Source: an uncultured Prevotella sp. (lineage in GTDB: Bacteria > Bacteroidota > Bacteroidia > Bacteroidales > Bacteroidaceae). From it: DNA of 64,000 nucleotides. The notes beneath the pieces were generated by a model. The model was not told the DNA's origin. It ran no database searches and worked only from the letters and a program-made list of their open reading frames with translations. A program made the translations under genes and the position numbers. The stretch is from the NCBI GenBank assembly GCA_947170265.1, contig CAMVSV010000008.1, positions 18,398-82,397 on the forward strand, written 5' to 3'. Of this stretch, positions 17,605 through 27,132 are shown in pieces; the first letter of the stretch is position 1, and the number at the start of each line of letters is the position of its first letter.

Positions 17605-18873
17605 ATGAACAAAAAATTAGGAAACATATTCAAGGGCGACAAAGTCATCTGGATGATATTCTTCTTCCTGTGCATGATAAGCATAGTGGAGGTGTATTCG
17701 GCATCAAGCTCGCTGTCGTATAAGGGTGGAAACTACTGGAGCCCCATACTCAAGCATTCAGGAATACTTGCTTTCGGCACATTCATGATGGTGGTGGTGC
17801 TCAACGTGAAGTGTAAATATTTCAAGCTTGCAACTCCAATACTCCTGCTGTTCTCGTTTATCACTCTGCTGTGGGTGCTCGCGGCTGGTCAGTCTACCAA
17901 CGGTGCAAGCAGATGGGTGAGCCTCGTGGGCATACAGTTCCAGCCATCTGAAGTAGCCAAGGGTGCACTAGTCCTCGCTGTGGCACAGATACTCAGTGCC
18001 ATGCAGACCGACAAGGGCGCTGACCGTAAGGCTTTCGGTTACATACTTTTTGTAGGGGCTTTCATTGTATTCCCTATAATGTTGGAAAATCTCTCCACGG
18101 CAATGCTTATATGTGTTACCGTGGTGCTGATGATGTTTATAGGCAGGGTGCCGCTTGACCAGATTGGCAAGCTGCTTGGCATAGTGGCAATCGTGGCGGT
18201 GCTGGGAATAGCGATGATCATGCTTCTTGGAACCGACCGGTCCGGCGACACGGAAAAGCAAGTGCTCACCGAGTCGACGATAGAGAAGAAAGAGTCGCCC
18301 AGTGCCTTTGAGAAGATGTTCCACCGTGCCGATACTTGGAAGTCACGCATAATGAAGTTCATGAGCAATGAAGAGATACCGCCAGAGAAATACGACCTCG
18401 ACAAAGACGCTCAGGTGGCGCATGCCAACATTGCCATAGCCACCTCGAATGTGGTGGGCAAGGGACCAGGCAATTCCAACGAGCGTGATTTCCTTTCCCA
18501 GGCTTTTTCCGATTTCATCTATGCCATAGTGATTGAAGAGATGGGAATAGTAGGGGCAGCGTTCGTGGCATTGTTGTATATCTTTCTGTTGTTCAGAACG
18601 GGACAGATAGCCAACAGGTGCGAAAATTCGTTCCCCGCATTCCTTGCCATGGGAATAGCGCTTCTGTTGGTGATACAGGCCCTGTTCAACATGCTCGTGG
18701 CAGTGGGACTCGCTCCGGTGACAGGTCAGCCTCTGCCCTTGGTAAGCAAAGGTGGAACCTCGACCATCATCAACTGCGTGTATGTCGGCGTGATACTGAG
18801 CATAAGCCGTTCAGCAAAACGAAAGAACCAAACAACCGAGAAAAGCACCCGCGCCGTAGCTTCGGTAGCCTGA
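17605..18873 (+). CDS. ftsW: Septal peptidoglycan glycosyltransferase FtsW (SEDS family)
   Basis: About 422 residues with about ten membrane segments. SEDS signatures: SNGASRWVSLVGIQFQPSEVAK-like region (the core GASRW...QPSE, about 101-117), NVVGKGPGNSNERDFL and PLVSKGGTSTIINC near the C-terminus. FtsW polymerises lipid II at the septum with FtsI. The ATG at 17605 gives the canonical N-terminus; a GTG at 17575 would add ten charged residues. A large loop (about 205-270) is rich in Lys/Glu. Followed by a 172-bp gap with an internal promoter. Confidence 0.95.
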   Translation: MNKKLGNIFKGDKVIWMIFFFLCMISIVEVYSASSSLSYKGGNYWSPILKHSGILAFGTFMMVVVLNVKCKYFKLATPILLLFSFITLLWVLAAGQSTNGASRWVSLVGIQFQPSEVAKGALVLAVAQILSAMQTDKGADRKAFGYILFVGAFIVFPIMLENLSTAMLICVTVVLMMFIGRVPLDQIGKLLGIVAIVAVLGIAMIMLLGTDRSGDTEKQVLTESTIEKKESPSAFEKMFHRADTWKSRIMKFMSNEEIPPEKYDLDKDAQVAHANIAIATSNVVGKGPGNSNERDFLSQAFSDFIYAIVIEEMGIVGAAFVALLYIFLLFRTGQIANRCENSFPAFLAMGIALLLVIQALFNMLVAVGLAPVTGQPLPLVSKGGTSTIINCVYVGVILSISRSAKRKNQTTEKSTRAVASVA

Positions 18874-18954
18874 ACAAAGGCTCTGCCTGCGGTAGATACA
18901 ATAGACTTGCGTCAAGCAAAATGTTTTAAAAGTTTAAAAGTAGAAGAAAACTAC

Positions 18955-18983
18955 TTGATAACCGATTATTTTGAGTATATTTG
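18955..18983 (+). promoter_or_regulatory. Possible internal promoter before murG
   Basis: TTG (18955-18957), an 18-nt spacer and TATATTTG (18976-18983) lie 63 nt before murG in the only sizeable gap of the dcw run (18874-19045). This could raise expression of the distal genes murG-ftsZ independently of MraZ. The -33 half is incomplete. Confidence 0.5.
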
Positions 18984-19045
18984 CAAGTTAATACACGGTT
19001 TTGAATTACAATAAGACCATTCGGCGATAAACGAAAGAAAAACAA

Positions 19046-20164
19046 ATGAGCGAAACACTGAAAGTGATAATCAGCGGTGGAGGCACAGGCGGACATATTT
19101 TCCCGGCTGTGTCGATAGCCAATGCCATCAAAGCAAAGAACCCCGAGGCAGAAATATTGTTCGTAGGTGCACTCGGACGAATGGAGATGCAACGTGTGCC
19201 TGCTGCCGGCTACAAGATAATAGGCTTGCCTATATGCGGCTTTGATAGGAAAAACCTGTTGAGAAACGTCTCTGTGCTGTTCAAGATATGGAAGAGCCAG
19301 CGCATGGCAAAGAAAATAATAAAGGAGTTTAAACCCATGGTGGCTGTAGGCGTGGGCGGATATGCCAGCGGACCGACTCTCAATAAAGCAGCGGCAATGG
19401 GCATACCCTGCCTCATTCAAGAGCAGAACTCCTATGCCGGTGTTACCAACAAGCTGCTGGCAAAGAAAGCCGAGAAGATTTGCGTGGCATACGATGGCAT
19501 GGAACGTTTCTTTCCTGCCGACAAGATTATAATGACCGGAAACCCCGTGCGTGAGAATGTGCTTCACAGCGAGCTCTCGCAGCAGGATGCAAGATGCGAG
19601 TTCGGACTTGACCCCGACAAGAAAACCATACTCCTTGTGGGTGGCAGTCTTGGAGCACGAACCATCAACGAGAGCATACTACAGCATCTCGACATGGTAG
19701 AGAAGAGCGATGTGCAGTTTATCTGGCAAACCGGAAAATACTATCATTCGGCAATACTGGAGCAACTGAAGAAATACAAGGAGCTGCCAAACCTCAAAGT
19801 GGTAGACTTCATTGGCAACATGGGAGTGGCATACAAGGCGGCAGACCTTGTGATAAGCCGTGCCGGAGCCAGCAGCATAAGCGAATTCTGTCTCATAGGC
19901 AAGCCCGTGCTTCTTGTACCGAGTCCCAATGTGGCAGAAGACCACCAGACAAAGAATGCGATGGCTTTGGTTAACAAAGACGCAGCCATGTATGTGAAAG
20001 ACTCCGAAGCACCTGCCACGTTGCTCAAGACAGCCTTGATTGTAGTCAACGACCCGCAGAAACTCGCGTCGCTGAGCAAAAACATACTGGCTCTGGGACT
20101 GAAGAATTCAGCAGAAATCATTGCCGACGAGGTGATAAAGCTGGCAAGGCGGCAGTCTGTATAG
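19046..20164 (+). CDS. murG: Lipid II synthase MurG (GlcNAc transferase)
   Basis: A 372-residue GT28 glycosyltransferase that adds GlcNAc to lipid I at the inner face of the membrane. The glycine-rich loop SGGGTGGHIFPAVS (about 10-23), GVGGYASGP (about 103-111), the second G-loop LVGGSLGARTIN (about 194-205) and the UDP-GlcNAc site RAGASSISE with KPVLLVPSPNVAEDHQ are all present. Normal length. Confidence 0.97.
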   Translation: MSETLKVIISGGGTGGHIFPAVSIANAIKAKNPEAEILFVGALGRMEMQRVPAAGYKIIGLPICGFDRKNLLRNVSVLFKIWKSQRMAKKIIKEFKPMVAVGVGGYASGPTLNKAAAMGIPCLIQEQNSYAGVTNKLLAKKAEKICVAYDGMERFFPADKIIMTGNPVRENVLHSELSQQDARCEFGLDPDKKTILLVGGSLGARTINESILQHLDMVEKSDVQFIWQTGKYYHSAILEQLKKYKELPNLKVVDFIGNMGVAYKAADLVISRAGASSISEFCLIGKPVLLVPSPNVAEDHQTKNAMALVNKDAAMYVKDSEAPATLLKTALIVVNDPQKLASLSKNILALGLKNSAEIIADEVIKLARRQSV

Positions 20165-20227
20165 CCAATGCTGTCACGGTGATTGCCATGACAGGCACAA
20201 AACTACACGAAAAGAAAAACAAACAAC

Positions 20228-21601
20228 ATGGAACTGAAAGATATAAAAGCGGTTTATTTCGTAGGAGCAGGCGGTATAGGCATGAGCGCCATAGCCCGAT
20301 ATTTCATGGGAAAAGGAGCAGTGGTTGCCGGCTACGACAAGACACCGTCACAGCTCACGCGCCAATTAGAGAAAGAAGGAATGATTATCCACTATGACGA
20401 GAATGTGGAAGCAATACCACAAGCTTGCAGGAATGTGAGCCAGACACTCGTCGTATATACACCGGCAATACCGGCAGACCACAAGGAACTCGCATATTTC
20501 CGGGAGAAAGGCTTCGAGATACAAAAGAGAGCTCAGGTGCTTGGTACTCTGACACGCACTCACAAGGGATTGTGCGTTGCCGGCACTCATGGCAAGACCT
20601 CCACGTCCACAATGTGTGCACATATAATGCATCAGAGCCAGACCGACTGTAATGCTTTCCTCGGAGGCATATCAAAGAACTATGGCACCAACTACATTCT
20701 CTCAAAGTCAGACTATGTGGTGATTGAAGCCGATGAATTCGACCGCTCATTCCATTGGCTGCGTCCATGGATGACGGTTATCACCTCTACTGACCCCGAT
20801 CACCTTGACATCTACGGCACCAAGGAAGCCTACCTTGAGAGCTTCCGTCACTATACCACACTCATCCAGCCCGGCGGTGCACTCATCATACACAAGAACC
20901 TGGAGATGAAAGCCGACACGCAAGATGGCGTGAGAGTATATGAATACAGCCGCGACGAAGGAGACTTCCACGCTGAAAACATCAAGATAGACAACGGAGA
21001 GATAACCTTCGACTTCATATCGCCAATAGAAAACGTGAAAGGCATAAAACTCGGACAACCCATACCCATCAATATAGAGAATGGTGTGGCAGCCATGGCA
21101 ATGGCACAACTCAACGGATGCACCGCTGAGGAGCTGCGCTACGGCATGAAGACCTATGAAGGCGTGGACCGTCGCTTCGACTTCAAGGTGAAGACTCCAA
21201 ACCATGTGTTCCTCTCCGACTATGCCCATCACCCACAGGAAATCTACCAGAGTGCGAAAAGCATGCGCGAGCTCTATAAGGACAGGAAGATAACAGCCAT
21301 TTTCCAGCCGCACCTCTATACCCGTACCCGCGATTTCTATAAGGATTTCGCAAAGGCGTTGAGCCAGCTCGACGAGGTGATACTCACTGAAATCTATCCT
21401 GCACGCGAACAACCGATAGAGGGAGTGAGCTCGCAGCTCATCTACGACAACCTTGCAGAGGGTGTGGAGAAGAGTATCATACACAAAGACGACGTGCTCA
21501 ATCTCGTAAAGGAGCGCGACTTTGATGTGCTCATAGTGCTCGGTGCCGGTGACCTTGACAACTACACACCTCAGATAGCAGAGATTATAAAGGCTAAATG
21601 A
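20228..21601 (+). CDS. murC: UDP-MurNAc:L-alanine ligase MurC
   Basis: A 457-residue Mur ligase that adds the first stem-peptide residue. Motifs: FVGAGGIGMSAIARYF (about 11-26), ATP loop VAGTHGKTSTSTM (about 117-129), EADEFDRSF (about 165-173) and DYAHHPQEI (about 331-339). The ligase could be MurC or Mpl, but its place between murG and ftsQ settles the assignment. Its TGA overlaps the ftsQ ATG by 4 bp (ATGA). Confidence 0.96.
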   Translation: MELKDIKAVYFVGAGGIGMSAIARYFMGKGAVVAGYDKTPSQLTRQLEKEGMIIHYDENVEAIPQACRNVSQTLVVYTPAIPADHKELAYFREKGFEIQKRAQVLGTLTRTHKGLCVAGTHGKTSTSTMCAHIMHQSQTDCNAFLGGISKNYGTNYILSKSDYVVIEADEFDRSFHWLRPWMTVITSTDPDHLDIYGTKEAYLESFRHYTTLIQPGGALIIHKNLEMKADTQDGVRVYEYSRDEGDFHAENIKIDNGEITFDFISPIENVKGIKLGQPIPINIENGVAAMAMAQLNGCTAEELRYGMKTYEGVDRRFDFKVKTPNHVFLSDYAHHPQEIYQSAKSMRELYKDRKITAIFQPHLYTRTRDFYKDFAKALSQLDEVILTEIYPAREQPIEGVSSQLIYDNLAEGVEKSIIHKDDVLNLVKERDFDVLIVLGAGDLDNYTPQIAEIIKAK

Positions 21602-22401
21602 TTATAAACTGGAAGAAAACAGCATTCTGTGCCATCGACGCAGCACTCGCCGTGTATCTCGTAGTGGCAGCAACCTCGTTTGACAAACCAAACGGGGAAC
21701 AACGCTCATGCGGTAAAGTGGAGATAAACATTTCCGACTCCAACAATGCTGGCTTCCTCAGTGCCAATGAAATAAAAACGATACTCCAGCGTAAAAACGT
21801 TTATCCCCTGAACAAGCCGCTCAGAGACGTGAATCCTCGGAGCATAGAAGAGCTGCTCACTGCCAGTCCCTTTGTCAATTCCGCCGAATGCTTCAAGACC
21901 AACGACGGTAACGTGTGCATCAATGTCACACAGCGTATGCCCATCATACGGATAATAAACAATAAGGGCAACGACTATTACCTTGACGAGAAGGGCGGAA
22001 CACTGCCAAACTCCAAATATACCAGCGACTTGATAATAGCCACAGGCAACATCAACGGATGGTTCGCAAAATACTACATAGCTCCCGTAGCCAACTATCT
22101 CATGGATTCTGAGCTGTGGAGCAACCAGATTGAGCAAATCAATGTGCTCTCCGACCGCGGAATAGAACTTGTGCCGCGCGTGGGAGATCATGTGGTATTC
22201 ATAGGATACCTGCCTCAAGAGAGAAACAATAAGCTCAGGGAAAAGAAAATATCAGACTTCCTGAACAAGAAACTCACGCGACTGGAGAAATTCTACCGTT
22301 ACGGACTCTCCACGGCGGGATGGAACAAATACGAATACATAAACATGGAGTTTGACAACCAGATAATTTGCAGGCGGCACAACGCTGGCAAGACATCATA
22401 G
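21598..22401 (+). CDS. ftsQ: Cell division protein FtsQ/DivIB
   Basis: A 267-residue bitopic protein. A short cytoplasmic N-terminus precedes a membrane segment (about 7-27), then a POTRA-like domain (VEINISDSNNAGFLSANEI, about 41-59, to QRMPIIRIIN) and a beta domain. FtsQ scaffolds FtsL/FtsB at the septum. The sequence is diverged, so assignment leans on topology, POTRA pattern and synteny between murC and ftsA. Translationally coupled to murC. Confidence 0.88.
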   Translation: MIINWKKTAFCAIDAALAVYLVVAATSFDKPNGEQRSCGKVEINISDSNNAGFLSANEIKTILQRKNVYPLNKPLRDVNPRSIEELLTASPFVNSAECFKTNDGNVCINVTQRMPIIRIINNKGNDYYLDEKGGTLPNSKYTSDLIIATGNINGWFAKYYIAPVANYLMDSELWSNQIEQINVLSDRGIELVPRVGDHVVFIGYLPQERNNKLREKKISDFLNKKLTRLEKFYRYGLSTAGWNKYEYINMEFDNQIICRRHNAGKTS

Positions 22402-22451
22402 ATTATCATTTAGCAACAACAAAGAAACAAAATATAATACATCATACGCGT

Positions 22452-23915
22452 ATGGCAGCAAAAGAATTCATCGTAGCCATAGAACTTGGCTCAACAAAAA
22501 TCACAGGTATTGCCGGAAGAAAAAATCTCGACGGCAGCATCTCTGTGCTCGCTGTGGTGAAAGAAGACGCCACACAATGCATAAGAAAAGGTGTCGTCTA
22601 CAACATAGACAAGACGGCACAGTGCCTCACCAACATCATTGCTAAGCTGAAAAACCAGCTTAAAAGTGAGATAGCCCATGTATATGTGGGAGTGGGGGGA
22701 CAGTCCATACGAAGCGTGAGAAACGTCATTGTGAAGGAGTTGCCAGAGGAAACGATAATCACCTCGGAGATGGTCAACGAACTCATGGACACCAACCGCA
22801 ACATGTCATATCCCGACCAGGAGATACTCGATGCGGCAACACAGGAATATAAGGTTGACAATCAATACCAGATTGACCCGGTGGGCATCAAGGCAGACCG
22901 CCTTGAGGGCAATTTCATGAACATACTTTGGAGAAAGTCGTTCTACAACAACCTCAACAACTGTTTCGACAAGGCTGGAATAGCCATACAGGAGATGTTC
23001 CTCGCACCTCTGGCACTTGCCAACAGCGTGCTCAATGAGGCTGAACGCAGAGGAGGATGCGTGCTCGTTGACCTCGGCAGCGACACAACCACGGTGAGCG
23101 TCTATTTCAAGAACGTGTTGCGCCACCTCGTTGTCATTCCCCTTGGAGGCAACAACATTACCAAGGATATCGCCTCCTTGCAGATGGAGGAGAGCGAAGC
23201 AGAGAAGATGAAGCTCAGATATGCCAGCGCCTACACCGACAGCAACGACATTGACAGCAATGCCACCTATCCCATCGACAACGAACGGTCGGTTGAAAGT
23301 CGCAAGTTCGTGGAGATTGTTGAAGCGCGCGTCAATGAAATCATTGAAAACGTGTGGTTCCAGGTTCCATCCGAGTATGTTGACAAGCTGCTTGGTGGAA
23401 TAATCCTAACTGGTGGCGGCTCAAACATGAAGAACATTGAGAAAGCCTTCCGTCTGCACACACAGATAGAGAAGGTGAGAACAGCCAAGTTCGTAAACCA
23501 TACCATTACGTCAAGCAACCCTGACATCAATGCCCACAACGGCACCATGAACACCGTGCTCGGACTCCTTGCCAAGGGCGACACCAACTGTGCCGGACAG
23601 GAAGTAAACACCACGCGCGACATGTTTAACCCCGACAAACCGTCAACCGACCCAGCCACGACGGCAGACCTCCACGACCGTCCTCGCACAGCAGGCGAGA
23701 TTGCCGACAAGGGAGTGGTGCTCACCATGGCAGAGAAGCAGAAAGCCGAGGAAGAAAAACGGAAGAAAGAGGAAGAGGAACAACAACGGATAAAGGAAGA
23801 AGCCGAGCGCTTGAAGAAAGAAGAGGAAGAACGCCGCAAGAACAGCTTCTGGAATAAGACATGGAGCAAGATCAGTCACTTCGGTACGGTAATAATGGGT
23901 CCCGACGAAGAATAG
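22452..23915 (+). CDS. ftsA: Cell division protein FtsA with long charged C-terminal helix
   Basis: About 487 residues. The actin-like ATPase motifs are visible: FIVAIELGSTKITGIAG (about 6-22), CVLVDLGSDTTTVSVY (about 200-215) and GIILTGGGSNMKNIEKAF (about 317-334). FtsA tethers FtsZ to the membrane. After the fold comes an unusual, almost uninterrupted Glu/Lys helix (about 427-465) followed by an amphipathic FWNKTWSKISHFGTVI that probably inserts in the membrane. The ATG at 22452 (MAAKEFI) is the start; an upstream TTG frame overlaps ftsQ. Confidence 0.95.
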   Translation: MAAKEFIVAIELGSTKITGIAGRKNLDGSISVLAVVKEDATQCIRKGVVYNIDKTAQCLTNIIAKLKNQLKSEIAHVYVGVGGQSIRSVRNVIVKELPEETIITSEMVNELMDTNRNMSYPDQEILDAATQEYKVDNQYQIDPVGIKADRLEGNFMNILWRKSFYNNLNNCFDKAGIAIQEMFLAPLALANSVLNEAERRGGCVLVDLGSDTTTVSVYFKNVLRHLVVIPLGGNNITKDIASLQMEESEAEKMKLRYASAYTDSNDIDSNATYPIDNERSVESRKFVEIVEARVNEIIENVWFQVPSEYVDKLLGGIILTGGGSNMKNIEKAFRLHTQIEKVRTAKFVNHTITSSNPDINAHNGTMNTVLGLLAKGDTNCAGQEVNTTRDMFNPDKPSTDPATTADLHDRPRTAGEIADKGVVLTMAEKQKAEEEKRKKEEEEQQRIKEEAERLKKEEEERRKNSFWNKTWSKISHFGTVIMGPDEE

Positions 23916-23960
23916 TCACCAACACCCGGCAATATCTATAAATATCAAAAGCAAAGAAAT

Positions 23961-25274
23961 ATGGATAAAAGAATATTGGATTTCGACGTGCCCGATAAGA
24001 GCAACAGCATAATAAAGGTTATAGGAGTAGGCGGAGGCGGCGGCAATGCCGTGAACCACATGTATCGTGAAGGCATACACGACGTGTCGTTTGTGATATG
24101 CAACACCGACAACCAGGCACTCAACGACTCGCCGGTGCCTGTTCACCTGCAACTCGGAAGCGAGGGACTCGGAGCCGGAAACAAACCCGACAAGGCACGT
24201 CAGGCTGCAGAAGAAACCATCGACGACATCCAGAACATGCTCAACGACGGCACCAGAATGACTTTCATCACCGCCGGCATGGGTGGTGGTACGGGAACGG
24301 GTGCCGCCCCGGTGATAGCCCGTGTGTCGAAGGAACTCGGCATACTCACCGTGGGCATCGTAACAATACCCTTCCGTTTCGAGGGCGACAGAAAGATAGA
24401 CCAGGCTCTCGATGGAGTGGAGGAGATGTCAAAGCATGTTGATGCGCTGCTCGTGATCAACAACGAGCGCCTTCGTGAGATATATCCCGAGCTCACCGTG
24501 CTTGATGCCTTTGGAAAAGCAGACGATACCCTGAGCATTGCAGCAAAGTCAATAGCTGAAATCATAACAGTCCACGGACTCATCAACCTTGACTTCAACG
24601 ACGTGAAGACGGTGCTCAAAGACGGTGGCGTGGCAATCATGTCTACAGGCTATGGCGAAGGCGAGGGCCGCGTGAAACACGCCATAGAGGATGCACTCAA
24701 CTCTCCGTTGCTCAACGACAACGACATCTATAACTCAAAGAAAATTCTCCTCTCCATAGCCTTCAGCAATGAGAAAGACGAGAGCCAGACGCTCACCATG
24801 GACGAGATGAACGATGTCAACGACTTTATGGACCGTTTCGGTTCTGGTTTTGAACTCAAGTGGGGACTTGCCGTTGATCCTGAGCTCGGAAAGAAAGTCA
24901 AGGTGACCATTCTTGCCACAGGCTTCGGTATCGACGATGTCGACGGAATGAGCAAGCACCTGCGCAAGCACACCGAAGAGGAAGCACGGCGCATTGCTGA
25001 AGAGGAGGAGCGCGCAGCAGAGCGTCGTGACCGCCGTGACCGTTTCTATGGCAACAGCAACAGCAACTTGCATTTCAAGCGTCGTCCCCAAATCTTCCGT
25101 TTCCGCAATGAAGACCTCGACAATGAAGACGTGATAATCGCAGTGGAAAACACACCCACCTACAAGCGAACAAAGCAAGCCCTCAAGGAAATACAGTCAA
25201 TAAGCACCGGCTCTTCTCAGGAAGAAACCGATACTCCAAGGGAAGACATCTCGGGAAAGATAAGCTTCGTATAA
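23961..25274 (+). CDS. ftsZ: Cell division GTPase FtsZ
   Basis: A 437-residue tubulin homologue that forms the Z ring. GTP-binding motifs: VGGGGGNAVNHM (about 22-33) and the tubulin signature GGGTGTGAAPVIA (about 110-122); the T7 loop is INLDFNDVKTV. After about residue 330 the tail is Arg-rich and low in complexity, with an ENTPTYKR segment (about 396-403) that looks like the conserved FtsA-binding peptide, yet 34 more residues follow. It closes the dcw set proper. Confidence 0.97.
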   Translation: MDKRILDFDVPDKSNSIIKVIGVGGGGGNAVNHMYREGIHDVSFVICNTDNQALNDSPVPVHLQLGSEGLGAGNKPDKARQAAEETIDDIQNMLNDGTRMTFITAGMGGGTGTGAAPVIARVSKELGILTVGIVTIPFRFEGDRKIDQALDGVEEMSKHVDALLVINNERLREIYPELTVLDAFGKADDTLSIAAKSIAEIITVHGLINLDFNDVKTVLKDGGVAIMSTGYGEGEGRVKHAIEDALNSPLLNDNDIYNSKKILLSIAFSNEKDESQTLTMDEMNDVNDFMDRFGSGFELKWGLAVDPELGKKVKVTILATGFGIDDVDGMSKHLRKHTEEEARRIAEEEERAAERRDRRDRFYGNSNSNLHFKRRPQIFRFRNEDLDNEDVIIAVENTPTYKRTKQALKEIQSISTGSSQEETDTPREDISGKISFV

Positions 25275-25303
25275 ACATATATATATAATAAGGAGAAAAA
25301 GAA

Positions 25304-25753
25304 ATGACACTCTTCGACAAAGTAAACGACGACATAAAAGCGGCAATGAAGGCACGCGACAAAGTGCGCCTTGAGACGCTGAGAAACATCAAGAAGGTTT
25401 TTCTTGAAGCAAAGACAGCTCCGGGAGCCAACGACGAGCTCTCCGACGAAGCTGCCTTGAAAATCATTCAAAAGCTTGCCAAGCAAGGTAAGGAAACGGC
25501 ACAGACCTATGTGGACAACAACCGTCAGGACCTTGCCGACGACGAGCTTGCACAGGTGGCAGTGCTTGAGGAATATCTTCCCAAACCTCTCACCGCTGAG
25601 GAGATAGAAGCCGTTGTAGCTGAGATTATTTCTCAGACCGGTGCATCTTCGATGAAAGACATGGGAAAAGTGATGGGCATTGCCACCAAGCAGATGGCAG
25701 GCAAGGCAGAAGGTGGAACCATTTCAGCCATAGTCAAGAAGCTCCTTGCATGA
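25304..25753 (+). CDS. GatB/YqeY domain protein
   Basis: A 149-residue protein that is one complete YqeY domain (DDIKAAMKARDKVRLETLRNI, residues 5-25 in part; LEEYLPKPLTAEEI; ASSMKDMGKVMGI). The domain resembles the tRNA-binding tail of GatB, and stand-alone copies are thought to bind tRNA or act in amidation, but the role is unproven. Placement directly after ftsZ is frequent in Bacteroidota. Its stop overlaps the next ATG (ATGA), so the pair is coupled. Confidence 0.9.
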   Translation: MTLFDKVNDDIKAAMKARDKVRLETLRNIKKVFLEAKTAPGANDELSDEAALKIIQKLAKQGKETAQTYVDNNRQDLADDELAQVAVLEEYLPKPLTAEEIEAVVAEIISQTGASSMKDMGKVMGIATKQMAGKAEGGTISAIVKKLLA

Positions 25754-27102
25754 TTTTCCTAAAAATAAGAATAAATATAAGAACAGTGCAGTTAGCCATG
25801 GCTTCCATGGCGGCTGCACTGTTTCCGTTTTATGCCGTTGCCTCTACCGCGCAGGAACAGGCAGCATACAGCGTCTCCTCTTCCGTACAGTCTCTTGAGG
25901 CTTATGAAGACACCATGCCACAGTCGCTGCCTTCTTCCATGGAAATCTCTCCTGTGAAGAATAAGCAGGGACACTGGAGTCTTTCCTTAAATCTCAACGA
26001 GAGCTACCTTTCTGGCAACGACGAATATGCCTCGGAGACCATCCACAGCCGGTGTGTGGGTTACTATGATTTCCGCATGTCATGGCAGGCAAACCCGGAA
26101 ACCACACTCGCTTACGACCAGGCTCTGAAACGTCCTAAATTCATGATGGGTTTGCTTTATGCCGACTTCGACCATCTGCACATCTATAAGGAAGACAAGC
26201 CTTTTGAGTCGAAGATAGGACAAATCTATACGGCTTTCATTGGTATGAACTTGGCGCTCGTGCGCAAGGGGCGGTGGACGGCATCGGCTGAAATACTCAA
26301 TGGCGTGGGCTACTGTCCCAATTCCTACGATGAAAACTACAACCAGGATCAGGAACTCATAGGTTCTCCCTTCTCAATATTTGTGGGTGGTGGAGTGAAT
26401 GCGGCTTTTCGACTGTCGCCGCGCTGGAGTGTCGCATTAGGCATCGATTTCAAACACTACAGCAATGCCACTCTCGACCGTCCCAACCGTGGAGTGAACA
26501 CCATGGGAGGCACCGTGTCGCTGAGCTACGACCTTGAGCCACAGCCACTCCGTCACAAGGAACTCTCCGATCTTCCGCAGGCGGATGAACCTGAACCATA
26601 TCCAAAGAATTTCTATGTGGAAGGAGTGGTAGGCGTGGCTGGCAAGGCCCTCTTCGACCGTTTTGAAATCTATGGAGAGAAACATAATCCCATCTATGGG
26701 TCTTTCACGACGATGTTATCCGCCATGTGGCGTTGGCATCTGGTCAATGCCAGCGGTGTAGGCCTCGACTACACCTATGCCGACTACGTCTACCGCATAC
26801 GCGACTACGACCTCATGCGCGAAAAGACAGGATACAAGTATTCCCCGCATATTATGGGACTGAGCCTGCGCCACGAATGGTTCTACCACCACATGTCGTT
26901 GAACGTTGGTCTGGGTGTGTATCTCAAGAAGCAGTCAGGCTATACTGCCTCCTTGAGGGAAAGTCGCATTTACCAGACAGTGTCCTTGCGCTATTCCATT
27001 CCCTACACCCACGACCGCCTATTCCTTGGCTACACCATCAAGGCGCACAAGTTCTCAAGGGTCGACAATGCACAAATCATACTGGGATGCCGTATCAACT
27101 GA
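25750..27102 (+). CDS. PagL-like lipid A deacylase / acyloxyacyl hydrolase family outer-membrane protein
   Basis: A 450-residue exported protein with a signal peptide (about 1-34, ending ASTAQ). Amphipathic beta-strands dominate. KHYSN at 235-239 (His236, Ser238) followed by strand GGTVSLSYDL matches the catalytic His-x-Ser site of PagL-type lipid A 3-O-deacylases. A second barrel-like half (about 280-450) ends in AHKFSRVDNAQIILG, which may be a diverged repeat of the same site, so the protein may be a duplication; PagL itself is only about 150 residues. It overlaps the YqeY gene by 4 bp and is the last gene of the dcw run. The deacylase activity is inferred. Confidence 0.7.
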   Translation: MIFLKIRINIRTVQLAMASMAAALFPFYAVASTAQEQAAYSVSSSVQSLEAYEDTMPQSLPSSMEISPVKNKQGHWSLSLNLNESYLSGNDEYASETIHSRCVGYYDFRMSWQANPETTLAYDQALKRPKFMMGLLYADFDHLHIYKEDKPFESKIGQIYTAFIGMNLALVRKGRWTASAEILNGVGYCPNSYDENYNQDQELIGSPFSIFVGGGVNAAFRLSPRWSVALGIDFKHYSNATLDRPNRGVNTMGGTVSLSYDLEPQPLRHKELSDLPQADEPEPYPKNFYVEGVVGVAGKALFDRFEIYGEKHNPIYGSFTTMLSAMWRWHLVNASGVGLDYTYADYVYRIRDYDLMREKTGYKYSPHIMGLSLRHEWFYHHMSLNVGLGVYLKKQSGYTASLRESRIYQTVSLRYSIPYTHDRLFLGYTIKAHKFSRVDNAQIILGCRIN

Positions 27103-27132
27103 TGAGGTCCTGAGGCTGCATGTTGGCGGCTG

